A stretch of DNA of 43,421 nucleotides from Leptolyngbyaceae cyanobacterium RU_5_1 (GTDB lineage Bacteria; Cyanobacteriota; Cyanobacteriia; Leptolyngbyales; Leptolyngbyaceae), in assembly GCA_012034055.1 (NCBI GenBank), contig JAAUSG010000014.1, forward strand, positions 1 to 43,421, written 5' to 3'. This document shows, piece after piece, positions 17,864-25,713 of this stretch. Numbering within the stretch: the first letter of the stretch is position 1; each line of letters starts with the position of its first letter. The notes below the pieces were generated by a model. The model saw only the letters and a list, made by a program, of their open reading frames with translations. It was not told the DNA's origin and searched no databases. A program made the position numbers and the translations under genes.

Positions 17864-18466
17864 ATGAGTTCGTGGCGCGATCGCTTTAATAAAGTCAGCG
17901 GCAAGACGCGGTTTGTTGTCTGTCGCTTATTCATTCATCTGGCAGGAAATGAAGTTGCCCCCTTGCTGGGAGTGCTGAACAGTACTGCACGGCAGGCAGT
18001 AGAGAACGAGGGAGACTTACAAGCCGTTGGCGAAGGACTGGTTGAAATTTGCCAGAGTCTATTGCAATATGACCTCTACTGGCAGTCGGCTGCCAACGAA
18101 GGCAACGTGTTTTGGAACGAGGGGGAAGCGGGCGACTTGGTAGAAGAGTTGTTTACTGACTCTGCCCAGCGCTACCGGAGTGGCACTCAGCTGGTTGGCG
18201 CTGAAAATCCTGATGATTTCCTCTCTGTGCCGATCACCCAGAACCTGATTGTCATGCTGACCGTTGCCTGCGAAGGTGAGATGCCAGAGCTAGAGACTGA
18301 CCTCGCAAATGTCAGTGCGCTCAAAACAGGGTTGAAGGCGCTGATCAATTTGCACTACCAGGATCGCTTGCGCGCCGTTCAGGTTCACTTCTCTCCAGCC
18401 CAGTTAGGTGACGAACTAACGTCCGACCAGTTAATCCAGAACTTTCCAGAATTGATTCCTCTGTAA
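17864..18466 (+). CDS. DUF1517-like conserved cyanobacterial protein
   Basis: 200 aa, soluble, acidic. Recognised loosely from its style: LAGNEVAPLLGVLNSTARQAVE, EGLVEICQSLLQYDLYWQSAANEG, then VPITQNLIVMLTVACEGE and a C-terminal block (LINLHYQDRLRAVQVHFSPAQLGDELTSDQL) that is typical of DUF1517 members. No enzyme motif is visible. The start ATG is 31 nt upstream-clear of repeats and the length fits the family. It is followed on the same strand, 31 nt away, by a lipoprotein-like gene. Confidence 0.65.
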   Translation: MSSWRDRFNKVSGKTRFVVCRLFIHLAGNEVAPLLGVLNSTARQAVENEGDLQAVGEGLVEICQSLLQYDLYWQSAANEGNVFWNEGEAGDLVEELFTDSAQRYRSGTQLVGAENPDDFLSVPITQNLIVMLTVACEGEMPELETDLANVSALKTGLKALINLHYQDRLRAVQVHFSPAQLGDELTSDQLIQNFPELIPL

Positions 18467-18497
18467 GTTGTTACTTTGAGAATGTCGCACACCCACC

Positions 18498-19340
18498 ATG
18501 AACATGCTTCGCCAACTATTAATCTATGCAATGGTTTTGACCCTTGCTGTAACCACTGTATCTTGCGGTAATGCCCCCTCGACTGGTAATTCCGCTAGAT
18601 CGTCCAATTCTCAGGAGGCTGCGAATGTGCGGTCGCCTCAAAATCGTTTATCGGATGGCCAGTACCCTGTGCAGCAGGCAACCTATAACGATGCCAATGG
18701 TGAGTACAGCCTGATGCTGCTCAATACAAAGCCAGGTGACTCTCCGACCTATCGAACGGCAAACCTGCAGATGGCGCGGCTAACCAACGAGGACGTTGCC
18801 AAAGGGCAGAAGAGCTACCTGAAAGTTGAAAACGGTCAGCTATCGTTGTATTTGACAGAAGATTTCAAGATTGAATACGTCCATAACGTTGCAGAAACCC
18901 AGACCAATCCCCAAACTGGACAGCAAGAAACAGTTGTGGTGCGTCAGGAATCTAGTTTCTGGACTCCGTTTGCGGGAGCCTTGGCAGGTCAAGCGTTGGG
19001 TAGCTTACTGTTTAGACCCCAGTACTATGTACCGCCTGTGTATCAGCCAGGGGGCGTGCTAACTGGCTATGGTGGCTATGGCCGCACCTATGACCAAGCA
19101 GTTGGCAGCTATCGCCAGCGATACAATGCACCACCGGCTGAAGTCCGCAATCGGCAAACGTTCCGCTCTACTGGACAAAACCGCTTTGGCAGCAATCAGC
19201 GATCGGGCGATCGCGCCACGGGTTCGGGCTATGGCTCCAATACCCTGCGCCGCTCCAACTCCGGCAGCAACTATCAAAAACGCTCTCCCAGTGGTTTCGG
19301 TAGTTCGTCCCGTTCGCGTAGCCTTGGCCGTCGCCGCTAA
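18498..19340 (+). CDS. Lipoprotein-like protein with a basic Ser/Gly/Arg-rich tail
   Basis: 280 aa. The signal sequence LIYAMVLTLAVTTVSCG has a possible lipobox ending at Cys23, so it is probably lipid anchored. A folded part follows (QYPVQQATYNDANGEYSLML, SYLKVENGQLSLYLTEDF), then SSFWTPFAGALAGQALGSLLF, a glycine-rich amphipathic stretch, and a tail of about 110 residues full of Arg, Ser, Gly and Tyr ending SLGRRR. No function known. Convergent with the Roco gene across a hairpin. Confidence 0.7.
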   Translation: MNMLRQLLIYAMVLTLAVTTVSCGNAPSTGNSARSSNSQEAANVRSPQNRLSDGQYPVQQATYNDANGEYSLMLLNTKPGDSPTYRTANLQMARLTNEDVAKGQKSYLKVENGQLSLYLTEDFKIEYVHNVAETQTNPQTGQQETVVVRQESSFWTPFAGALAGQALGSLLFRPQYYVPPVYQPGGVLTGYGGYGRTYDQAVGSYRQRYNAPPAEVRNRQTFRSTGQNRFGSNQRSGDRATGSGYGSNTLRRSNSGSNYQKRSPSGFGSSSRSRSLGRRR

Positions 19341-19345
19341 CTCTT

Positions 19346-19412
19346 AGAAGTCGGATTTCTTTATGTGGAATGAACGAGATCGCGATGCTTCTACGATAGA
19401 AATCCGACTTCT
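19346..19412. terminator. Inverted repeat between convergent genes
   Basis: AGAAGTCGGATTTCT (19346-19360) and AGAAATCCGACTTCT (19398-19412) are perfect complements with 37 nt between. They lie between the ends of the lipoprotein gene and the repaired Roco gene (stop at 19425), which fits a bidirectional terminator or a repeat element. Confidence 0.55.
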
Positions 19413-19424
19413 TGACGTGTTTCG

Positions 19425-22021
19425 TTATGGATTGAATTCCTTAGCGTGATGGTTGCAGAGCCAGAGGTAATCGCCTTCGGGTGTGAGCAGGCGTTTCAGT
19501 CCGCCCCAGTGCTGATGGTATCTTTGCGATCGAGAAATTGTCGCAGGGATCGCAACGCTGACCCATCCAGGTGTTCCAATCGGCGCTCCGACCCTGGCAG
19601 CGCTTCGGCATAGTCCAAATCTGGAAAACCTTTGCTGTCGGGAAGTTTGTTGACTAGCTCTTTGGCAAAGTCAATGTCACTCTTGAAAATTTCTTGATAG
19701 TCCTTCGCTTCCATGATGCCCAACCAGGGACCGATCAGAGGGGTGGCAAATTTCAGGACACCAACCATACGGCGGTAGTAGGGAGTTATGGTTTGCAGCC
19801 ACTGCTGCGGCTCGTCGATCGCGTAGAGTCCACACGGTTTCTTCGGTTTATCCGGGTCAATTGTCGGGTGCATACAGCCGGGCATCTGGCAGTAGAGTTG
19901 CAGGTTGATGCGCTGTAGACCGATATCTTTTTGCCAGGGTCTGCGATCGTCGGGACGCAGGACAAACACATTCGGACAGTAGGATTCCAGGTATTTCTGC
20001 TGCTGGCGAAACTGGCGCAGAAACTGACTTTGCACCAGTTCGCGCAGTTCGGATTGACCCTCCTGAATGCGATCGAGGCGAGCCAGCACCGCATCTTGCG
20101 TGGTCCAATGCAGTCCGAACAGCAGTTTGGCGGCCGAAATGTTTTCCAGACAGTTAGGGCATTCAATTTCTTCTTTGGGCGGTGTGCGTTCCAGACGTTT
20201 CACCAGATTGGCGTAGTCGAATTCGTGCAGGCAGCGTTCCTGATTCGGGTCGGGGCAGGGGATCAGGCGGGTGATTTGCAGTCCGGGATAGCGGCGCAGG
20301 GTGAGTTCAATACCCTCTTTGAGCAAATCAAAGAAGCTGTGGGGCATGGGGCCGCGCACGGTGAGCTGCAGGTATTTTGCATTGGTGCGATCGTCCCGTC
20401 CGACTTTTGTCAGTGCCAGGTGTTTCTGCTCCCGGTCTTGAAACAGCACCCCGGTTCGCCAGTGGATGCCGCGTCGCTCTCCAACCTCAATAGTGAAGCG
20501 ATGCTGGCGGGCAATGAACCAGGTTGGAATCCCAGGCAGCACCTCACTAAGCTGGAACTTCATCGAGATTTCCTTGCAGTTAGCTTCCTGCCGTTTGGCA
20601 TCCCAAAGCGCTTCGTAGTCGGGCGGCTCAAAGGGTAATCGTTCCACAACCAGGCTGATGTCTTTGTTCTCCAAAGTGCGGTAGGAAAGGTCAAAGCGCT
20701 CCATCAGGCGCAAGAAATGGTCACGCATCGGAGCATCCAGGTCATGCCAGAGTTGCTCCATGCAGATGCGGGTAAAAATGCCATTGCGTTGGATGACTTC
20801 CTCCGCTTCCAATACTTTGCTGATGTACTCCGTCACCCACTGCGGTTTGAGGATGACAAGATCGTTGAGGTCATCGTTGTCTTGAAAAAAGAGGATGTCC
20901 CCCAATTCGTGCAGCCAGGTTGCCAGAATCCGGTGACTATCGGATTTAACCTCGCATTGAGTCATAATTTGCCAAAACCGCTGCGGCAAGACATAGCGAG
21001 TTTTGGATACCCGCACCGCTTCTGCAAACTTAAGCCAGGTAGTTGGCCAGGATTCACCCATCAATGGCAAATTGGCCGCCGCAGTCGTAATTGCCTGACG
21101 CAGGTCTCCAACCCCTTGATTGGTCTTATTGCTAATCTCCCATTGGCCAATGACTTGCGGAAACTGCTCTTGCAGATCGCTCAAGGGCAGATTGGCATCA
21201 CGCTCATCAATGTGGGTGGCAACCAGAAGAATTGGCGAATCGGGAGCATTCGCGCGAATCGTTTTTAGCCAGTAAATCAGTTTGCCCTGCTCCCATCCCA
21301 GACGAGCATTCCATGCCAACAGAAACAGGGAACGGTTGGTAAGAAAGAACTGATGCGTTGCGTGGTAAATCTCCTGTCCGCCGAAATCCCAGGTATTGAG
21401 CTGCATGGTGACATCCGCTTCTTTCGGATGAGCCAGTTTCAGGCTAATAATTTCAATCCCATGCGTAGTCGATTCCTGTTCATCAAACGGTTGTCCATTC
21501 AACGCCCGCAGTAGCGATGTTTTGCCCACCCCCCCTTCTCCCACCACCAGAAGTTTAGAAATCCACTGTTTTGTACCTGCGTACAGTTGTTCGAGCAGAT
21601 AGGTAAGAAGCGCTCTCGTGCCTTGAATTTTAACTTCAGGAGCAAAAGATAGTAAGTTGTTGAGCGGATTGGCAAAGAAGTCTAGCTCTCTCAGGTTGGT
21701 GAGCTGTCCAATTTCTGGTGGCAAACTATTTAAGTCATTGTAATGAAGGCTTAGCTCTCTCAGGTTGATAAGTTGTCCAATCTCAGGCGGCAAACTGCTC
21801 AGTTTATTGTTAACAAGAGATAGAGTTGTCAGATTAGTAAGTTGTCCAATCTCAGGTGGCAAACTGCTCAATCGATTGACAGAGAGGAACAGCTCGGTCA
21901 AATTGGTGAGTTGCCCAATTTCAGGTGGCAGACTACTCAATTGATGACCGGAAAGGCTTAGGCTAGTTTGCTTTGTTCGAGCCGCTTCCTCGATTATTTT
22001 GAGCAGTTCTGCTTGGTCCAT
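19425..22021 (-). pseudogene. LRR-Roc-COR (Roco family) GTPase, frameshifted near its C-terminus
   Basis: About 865 aa when repaired. Residues 25-120 hold four leucine-rich repeats of 23 aa built on SSLPPEIGQLTNL. The Roc GTPase follows with P-loop GEGGVGKTS (161-169), DFGGQE (212-217) and ATHIDE as the base-recognition motif. The COR domain and a cysteine-containing region (IECPNCLENISAAKLLFG) come next. The open frame stops after KDTISTGAD; adding one base in the GG pair at 19517-19518 gives HQHWGGLKRLLTPEGDYLWLCNHHAKEFNP, a typical end of bacterial Roco proteins. Roco proteins are dimeric GTPases; in bacteria the role is unknown. Loss of 35 residues may still leave GTPase activity. Confidence 0.85.
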
Positions 22022-22085
22022 GTGAGAGGAAAGGATGAAAGATGAAGAATAAAGGATGAAAGGTGAAGAAGGAGCAAAATCGTTG

Positions 22086-22559
22086 TTACTTGTTGCTTGA
22101 AATCATAGATTTTGGGCCTGTGATTACAATTCCATCGGGTTGAAAGACTTGCCAATCCACAATGTCATACGTATAAACTTGGCGAACGCCAGCAACTAAA
22201 GCTGTTGCAGCGTGTCTTGCATCATGAATCCGGCGAGCAGTTAGCTGGTGATTTGCAGCAAGTTCTAACATTTTGCTACCAGCATCCGCTCCCGTTTCCA
22301 GGACTCGAATTGCGGATGGGTTTTCTATCAGCAATCTCACAGCGTAACTTGCAACTTCTGGTGTTTGAGGCGGTTGAGCACCTACCCAAGTCAATGCAGC
22401 ATACACTTCAGCTAACACTCCTACCGACGTACATGCCACAAAATCACCTCTTCGAGCAGATTCCACAATTGAGCCAGCTTCAAGGTGACGCGGATCGCCA
22501 CTCATAAGAGCACCAATAAACAGTCCTGCATCTAGAAATACCCAATCTGTTGTGCTCAT
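22086..22559 (-). CDS. PIN domain ribonuclease (VapC-like toxin)
   Basis: 157 aa. The PIN active site is seen as D10 (in WVFLDAGLF), E51 (LAEVYAAL), D113 (RIHDARHAATAL) and D132 (TYDIVDWQVF), which bind the metal that cuts RNA. It overlaps the upstream gene for the predicted antitoxin by 4 nt, the usual coupling in type II toxin-antitoxin pairs. The target RNA is unknown; VapC toxins often cut tRNA or rRNA. Confidence 0.85.
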   Translation of the reverse strand: MSTTDWVFLDAGLFIGALMSGDPRHLEAGSIVESARRGDFVACTSVGVLAEVYAALTWVGAQPPQTPEVASYAVRLLIENPSAIRVLETGADAGSKMLELAANHQLTARRIHDARHAATALVAGVRQVYTYDIVDWQVFQPDGIVITGPKSMISSNK

Positions 22560-22762
22560 GGGTAAATTGCGTCCTTCCAGCCCTCCGGCACAAATCCGTT
22601 TAACACAGGAAGCGGCTTCAATGTTGGTTTGGGTTGGATGATCACGGACTCGCCATTGGGAAGCTGAACCGTTAAAGTTCCTTCTTGGAGGACTCTACTC
22701 AGGAATTCCGCGATCGAGATTCCTGTTAGCGAATCAAGCGTAATTACTGGTGTGGCATCCAT
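22556..22762 (-). CDS. Predicted antitoxin of the PIN toxin
   Basis: 68 aa, acidic N-terminal half (TPVITLDSLTGISIAEFLSRVLQEG) and a Pro-rich end (QPKPTLKPLPVLNGFVPEGW). It precedes the PIN toxin and overlaps its start by 4 nt. The sequence (LTVQLPNGESVIIQPKP) is like small Phd/YefM-style or cyanobacterial antitoxins, but I do not recognise the exact family. The start ATG is followed by no competing start. Confidence 0.75.
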   Translation of the reverse strand: MDATPVITLDSLTGISIAEFLSRVLQEGTLTVQLPNGESVIIQPKPTLKPLPVLNGFVPEGWKDAIYP

Positions 22763-22833
22763 ATATCAGCAGCTCCATCAATACAACCTACTGTCCAAAT
22801 TTTTCTTTCAAGCCAGCAGAAGGGGCGGTTGAA

Positions 22834-22870
22834 TCTATGGTAATCGGGAATGAAGAACGGGTGAGGGGCG
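22834..22870. repeat. Direct repeat copy A flanking a decayed toxin-antitoxin locus
   Basis: TCTATGGTAATCGGGAATG followed by a variable few bases and GGGTGAGGGGCG. A copy with three or four changes is at 23384-23419. The two face the same way and lie on either side of the antitoxin remnant at 23110-23336. Confidence 0.6.
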
Positions 22871-23109
22871 ATCGCACTTCTCACCTACATCAGCTCACCT
22901 GCGATCGCGCCTGGTTGGACACTACTATAGCTACAGGAGAATAGTTTCGGTTTATGAATGGATATGAATTCTGAACAGGTGCTGCTGGAGAGTTGGAGAG
23001 CGAGCTTCACAACACCTGATCAACGAGAAAAATCCGTAATGCGTTTGAGAATTGCACCACTCGCGATCGCAGCTTGAGATTGGCGATCGTCTACGTACAC
23101 TGGCATCCA

Positions 23110-23336
23110 CTACATACCTTTCCGCCACTGCTCCCGCTCCTCAATAATCATTTGGCTGAGCGTTGGAGTTTCAGGTGGCGGTGTCCAACGATGACGAGCG
23201 ATTGAAGCCAAAATCTCTTGAACGGAACGTCCATGATTAGTGGACGGTTGTAGTTTTTGTAGCCGCTCATCCACCGTTTTTCAATCAACGTTTTGAGTTC
23301 CTCAACCGTCATATCTGCAACTCGAAAGGCTGTCAT
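23110..23336 (-). pseudogene. Antitoxin-like small protein, frameshifted
   Basis: From ATG 23336 the frame reads MTAFRVADMTVEELKTLIEK. The T run at 23277-23281 lacks one base; in the next frame the protein continues TVDERLQKLQPSTNHGRSVQ and ends ...MIIEEREQWRKGM at 23110. This pattern (EELK.LIE.TV...L) is common in cyanobacterial antitoxin genes. Right after it a possible PIN start is visible (a MYVDASV-like frame near 23100, also out of frame) but no intact toxin. It looks like a decaying toxin-antitoxin locus. Confidence 0.6.
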
Positions 23337-23383
23337 TTCGTGTTCTCCTGTATTGCAAGAAGAGAGTGGAGAATTTGTCTGCG

Positions 23384-23419
23384 TCTATGGTAGTCGGGAA
23401 TGAGAGTGGGTGAGGGGCG
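23384..23419. repeat. Direct repeat copy B flanking a decayed toxin-antitoxin locus
   Basis: Second copy of the repeat at 22834-22870, with TAGTCGGGAATG and GGGTGAGGGGCG as its two conserved parts. The spacing between the copies is about 550 nt. Confidence 0.6.
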
Positions 23420-23450
23420 CGCCTACTCAGCCGGACGCAGCATCTCTTCA

Positions 23451-23972
23451 CTAATACGGTTCTTTAGGCTGAAATGTCTCCGGCTCATTCGTCCTCCTGG
23501 TTAGACGATTCTGTTCGCCTTGCTGAATCTCGCGCTCCAGGAAGTAGTTCAACAACGTTCTTAGTAGAACGATCGCGCCCAGATTCAGAATATCCTGACG
23601 AGTGGGAGCCACGGTTGTACGCAAAATGTCACTGGCAACCGTGAACTCCAGTCCCAGCGTTAGCGCCCGTCCCAGTTGCAAGCGAACCGACTCAGTAGCA
23701 TCGCGATGTTGCCGTGAGTGGGACAGAAAGCGGTACAAATAGACAACCAGGGCACGAACGACGGCGCTGCCAATCACGATCGCGGCGGCGATTTCTGCTC
23801 CGGCGGACAAGTAGCCAACGACTGGTTTAATCCACAACTCCAGGGGGCTGCTGAGGACTCTCTCGGTTTCAGTCTGTCCAGTGTTTAAACTCAGCAGTAG
23901 CACGAGTCCGCCAATCAGCGCCAGCGGCAGCAACAGGTTGGCAAAAAAATCAGTCGAAGGTTCTCGTTTCAT
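23451..23972 (-). CDS. DUF1622 family membrane protein
   Basis: 173 aa with three hydrophobic segments (LLLPLALIGGLVLLLSL; GAEIAAAIVIGSAVVRALVVYLY; ILNLGAIVLLRTLLNYFLE). The block RLQLGRALTLGLEFTVASDILRTTVAPT is the DUF1622 hallmark. No function is known for the family. The ATG at 23972 begins a basic N-terminus (MKREPSTDFF). It stands on its own with the decayed antitoxin downstream. Confidence 0.8.
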   Translation of the reverse strand: MKREPSTDFFANLLLPLALIGGLVLLLSLNTGQTETERVLSSPLELWIKPVVGYLSAGAEIAAAIVIGSAVVRALVVYLYRFLSHSRQHRDATESVRLQLGRALTLGLEFTVASDILRTTVAPTRQDILNLGAIVLLRTLLNYFLEREIQQGEQNRLTRRTNEPETFQPKEPY

Positions 23973-24145
23973 CGATGCGCACTCCTGGCAAATTCTGTTG
24001 TGACAATAACACCAAGATGGATTTTTGAGACTCTTACGCTACATAGAATGCGATCGCTGCTGGGGTGAAGCCAACTAGAATTGAGACAATCTGGGGTGAG
24101 CCATACTTTGCAGTCCCAGGAGCACTCCCAGCCAGTACCATAACC

Positions 24146-24748
24146 ATGACAACCCTGCTGATTCAAACTGAAAGTACTCCTCTGACGGTCGAGTTGCCTG
24201 CGATCGCACAGATGACGAATGACCAGTTCTACGAATTCTGCCTTGCGAATCGCGATCTGCGCATCGAACGCACTGCCAGTGGAGAAGTGATCATCATGCC
24301 ACCAGCCTTTTCAGATACAGGCAACCGCAATTTCAATATTGCTGTAAAGCTTGGAGGCTGGGCAGAGCAGGATGGCACAGGGCTTGGATTTGACTCCAGT
24401 TCGGGCTTTACGCTGCCGAATGGGGCAACCCGTTCTCCAGATGCAGCCTGGATTAAACTGGAACGCTGGAATGCCTTGACGGAAGCCCAAAAAGCGTCCT
24501 TTGCCCCCATTTGTCCAGATTTTGTGATTGAGTTGCGATCTTCCAGCGATCTCCTCACGACACTGCAAAACAAGATGCAGGAGTATCTCGACAATGGGGC
24601 GTCGTTGGGCTGGTTGATCGATCGCACGAATCGCCAGGTTTACATTTACCGTCCCAACCAAGAACCCGAAATTTTGGCTGATCCTGAATCTGTGAGCGGC
24701 GATCCAACACTACCTGGATTCGTTCTGCAAATGACCAAAATTTGGTGA
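24146..24748 (+). CDS. Uma2 family protein (PD-(D/E)XK nuclease-like)
   Basis: 200 aa from ATG 24146 (MTTLLIQTESTPLTVEL). Uma2 features: GEVIIMPPAFSDTGNRNFNIA, RSPDAAWI, then CPDFVIELRSSSDLLTTLQNKMQEYLDNGASLGWLID, which carries the D-E-x-K-like nuclease fold residues. These proteins are present in tens of copies in cyanobacterial genomes and their role is unknown. An upstream in-frame start (24065) has no support. The next Uma2 gene is convergent, 25 nt away. Confidence 0.85.
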   Translation: MTTLLIQTESTPLTVELPAIAQMTNDQFYEFCLANRDLRIERTASGEVIIMPPAFSDTGNRNFNIAVKLGGWAEQDGTGLGFDSSSGFTLPNGATRSPDAAWIKLERWNALTEAQKASFAPICPDFVIELRSSSDLLTTLQNKMQEYLDNGASLGWLIDRTNRQVYIYRPNQEPEILADPESVSGDPTLPGFVLQMTKIW

Positions 24749-24773
24749 ACTGAATGAACGCGATCGCAATTGC

Positions 24774-25343
24774 TCAGGATATCGATCGCAGCACTTCTTT
24801 AACTACGATCGCACAATCTGGAAATGCCAGCAGCGAAATCGTCAACTCTTCGGTCAAGATGGTTTCGCTTTGATATCCACTGGCACTCGGCGACCGATAC
24901 ACGTGCAGCCTGCGAGCATTGACATCCAACACCCAATACTCCTGAATTCCAGACTTTGCGTAAGCGGGGGCTTTGATTTCGCGATCGTAGGTCAGGCTTG
25001 TATCTGCAACTTCAATCAGTAAAAACACTTCGGTTGCAGTCGGATGGTGATCGTCGTAAAACAACGGGTCGGGATTCACAACTGCAATATCGGGTTCTGG
25101 TTCCGAGTAGTCATCAAGTTGCACTGGATCTTGCAGTCGGATCAAGGCGCGATCGCCCAATTGGTTTCTCAGCGATCGTTCAGCACGGGTGATTGCAGCG
25201 CTATGAGCGGTTCCTTGGGCTGTCATTTGGATTATTTGCCCACTCAGTAATTCAATGCGCTCACTAGGATGAAAGATGCCAGCGTCCGCCATCCGGTGAT
25301 AGTCCTGAACTGAAATGCGGCGAACCGCAACAGCAGTATCCAT
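24774..25343 (-). CDS. Uma2 family protein (PD-(D/E)XK nuclease-like)
   Basis: 189 aa from ATG 25343 (MDTAVAVRRISVQDYHRMADAG); a longer reading back to 25397 looks non-coding. It contains the family core: FHPSERIELLSGQIIQMTAQG, EPDIAVVNPDPL, VFLLIEVADTSLTYDREIKA and IQEYWVLDVNARRLHVYRSP. It belongs to a different Uma2 subgroup from its convergent neighbour, as the sequences share little outside the core. Confidence 0.85.
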   Translation of the reverse strand: MDTAVAVRRISVQDYHRMADAGIFHPSERIELLSGQIIQMTAQGTAHSAAITRAERSLRNQLGDRALIRLQDPVQLDDYSEPEPDIAVVNPDPLFYDDHHPTATEVFLLIEVADTSLTYDREIKAPAYAKSGIQEYWVLDVNARRLHVYRSPSASGYQSETILTEELTISLLAFPDCAIVVKEVLRSIS

Positions 25344-25713
25344 GGATCCTTGAAAATAATGCTCTTTGATAGTAGTCCACGGCATACGTTTAGCCACCCT
25401 TATTAGACTGCCAACGCCTTATAGAAGTGGGAGAGCCTGAGAACCCGCAAAACCCATCGTGCTTTAGCCGCGGGATGTAGCGAGGGTTCTCACGAGGCTG
25501 CAAAGCCTCAGAGTCACTAACTGGTACACTAGTATTTGTCAAGGTTCAACTCCTTCGCCTCATCCCAACCCTTCTCCCCAAGGAGAAGGGCTTTCGGACA
25601 TTTCCGTTGCCCTCTCCCAGTGGGAGAGGGCTAGGTGAGGGCAGTCTTTGCAGGCGTTTTAGAAAAGTCGCACATTGCGTAAATGACCAATGACCAATGA
25701 CACCCCGATCGAC
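25344..25713. other. Repeat-rich intergenic region
   Basis: No gene. TGAGAACCC (25438-25446) pairs with GGGTTCTCA (25484-25492) around the sequence ATCGTGCTTTAGCCGCGGGATG, a pattern seen in terminal hairpins of IS200/IS605-type elements, so this may be an old remnant. A second hairpin, GAGGCT and AGCCTC, is at 25494-25509. A separate palindromic repeat at 25558-25640 is listed on its own. Confidence 0.5.
25558..25640. repeat. MITE-like palindromic repeat
   Basis: CCTCATCCCAACCCTTCTCC at the left and GGAGAGGGCTAGGTGAGG at the right are nearly complementary, with an inner hairpin CTTCTCC-GGAGAAG. This sequence type is scattered through many cyanobacterial genomes. Confidence 0.65.

Noticed and set aside
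19931-20638. A 235-aa open frame opposite the Roco gene
   Set aside because: Its sequence is explained by the antisense reading of the Roco coding region; no start signal and no recognisable domain.
21690-21960. Repeats of about 69 bp resembling an array
   Set aside because: They encode the leucine-rich repeats of the Roco protein.
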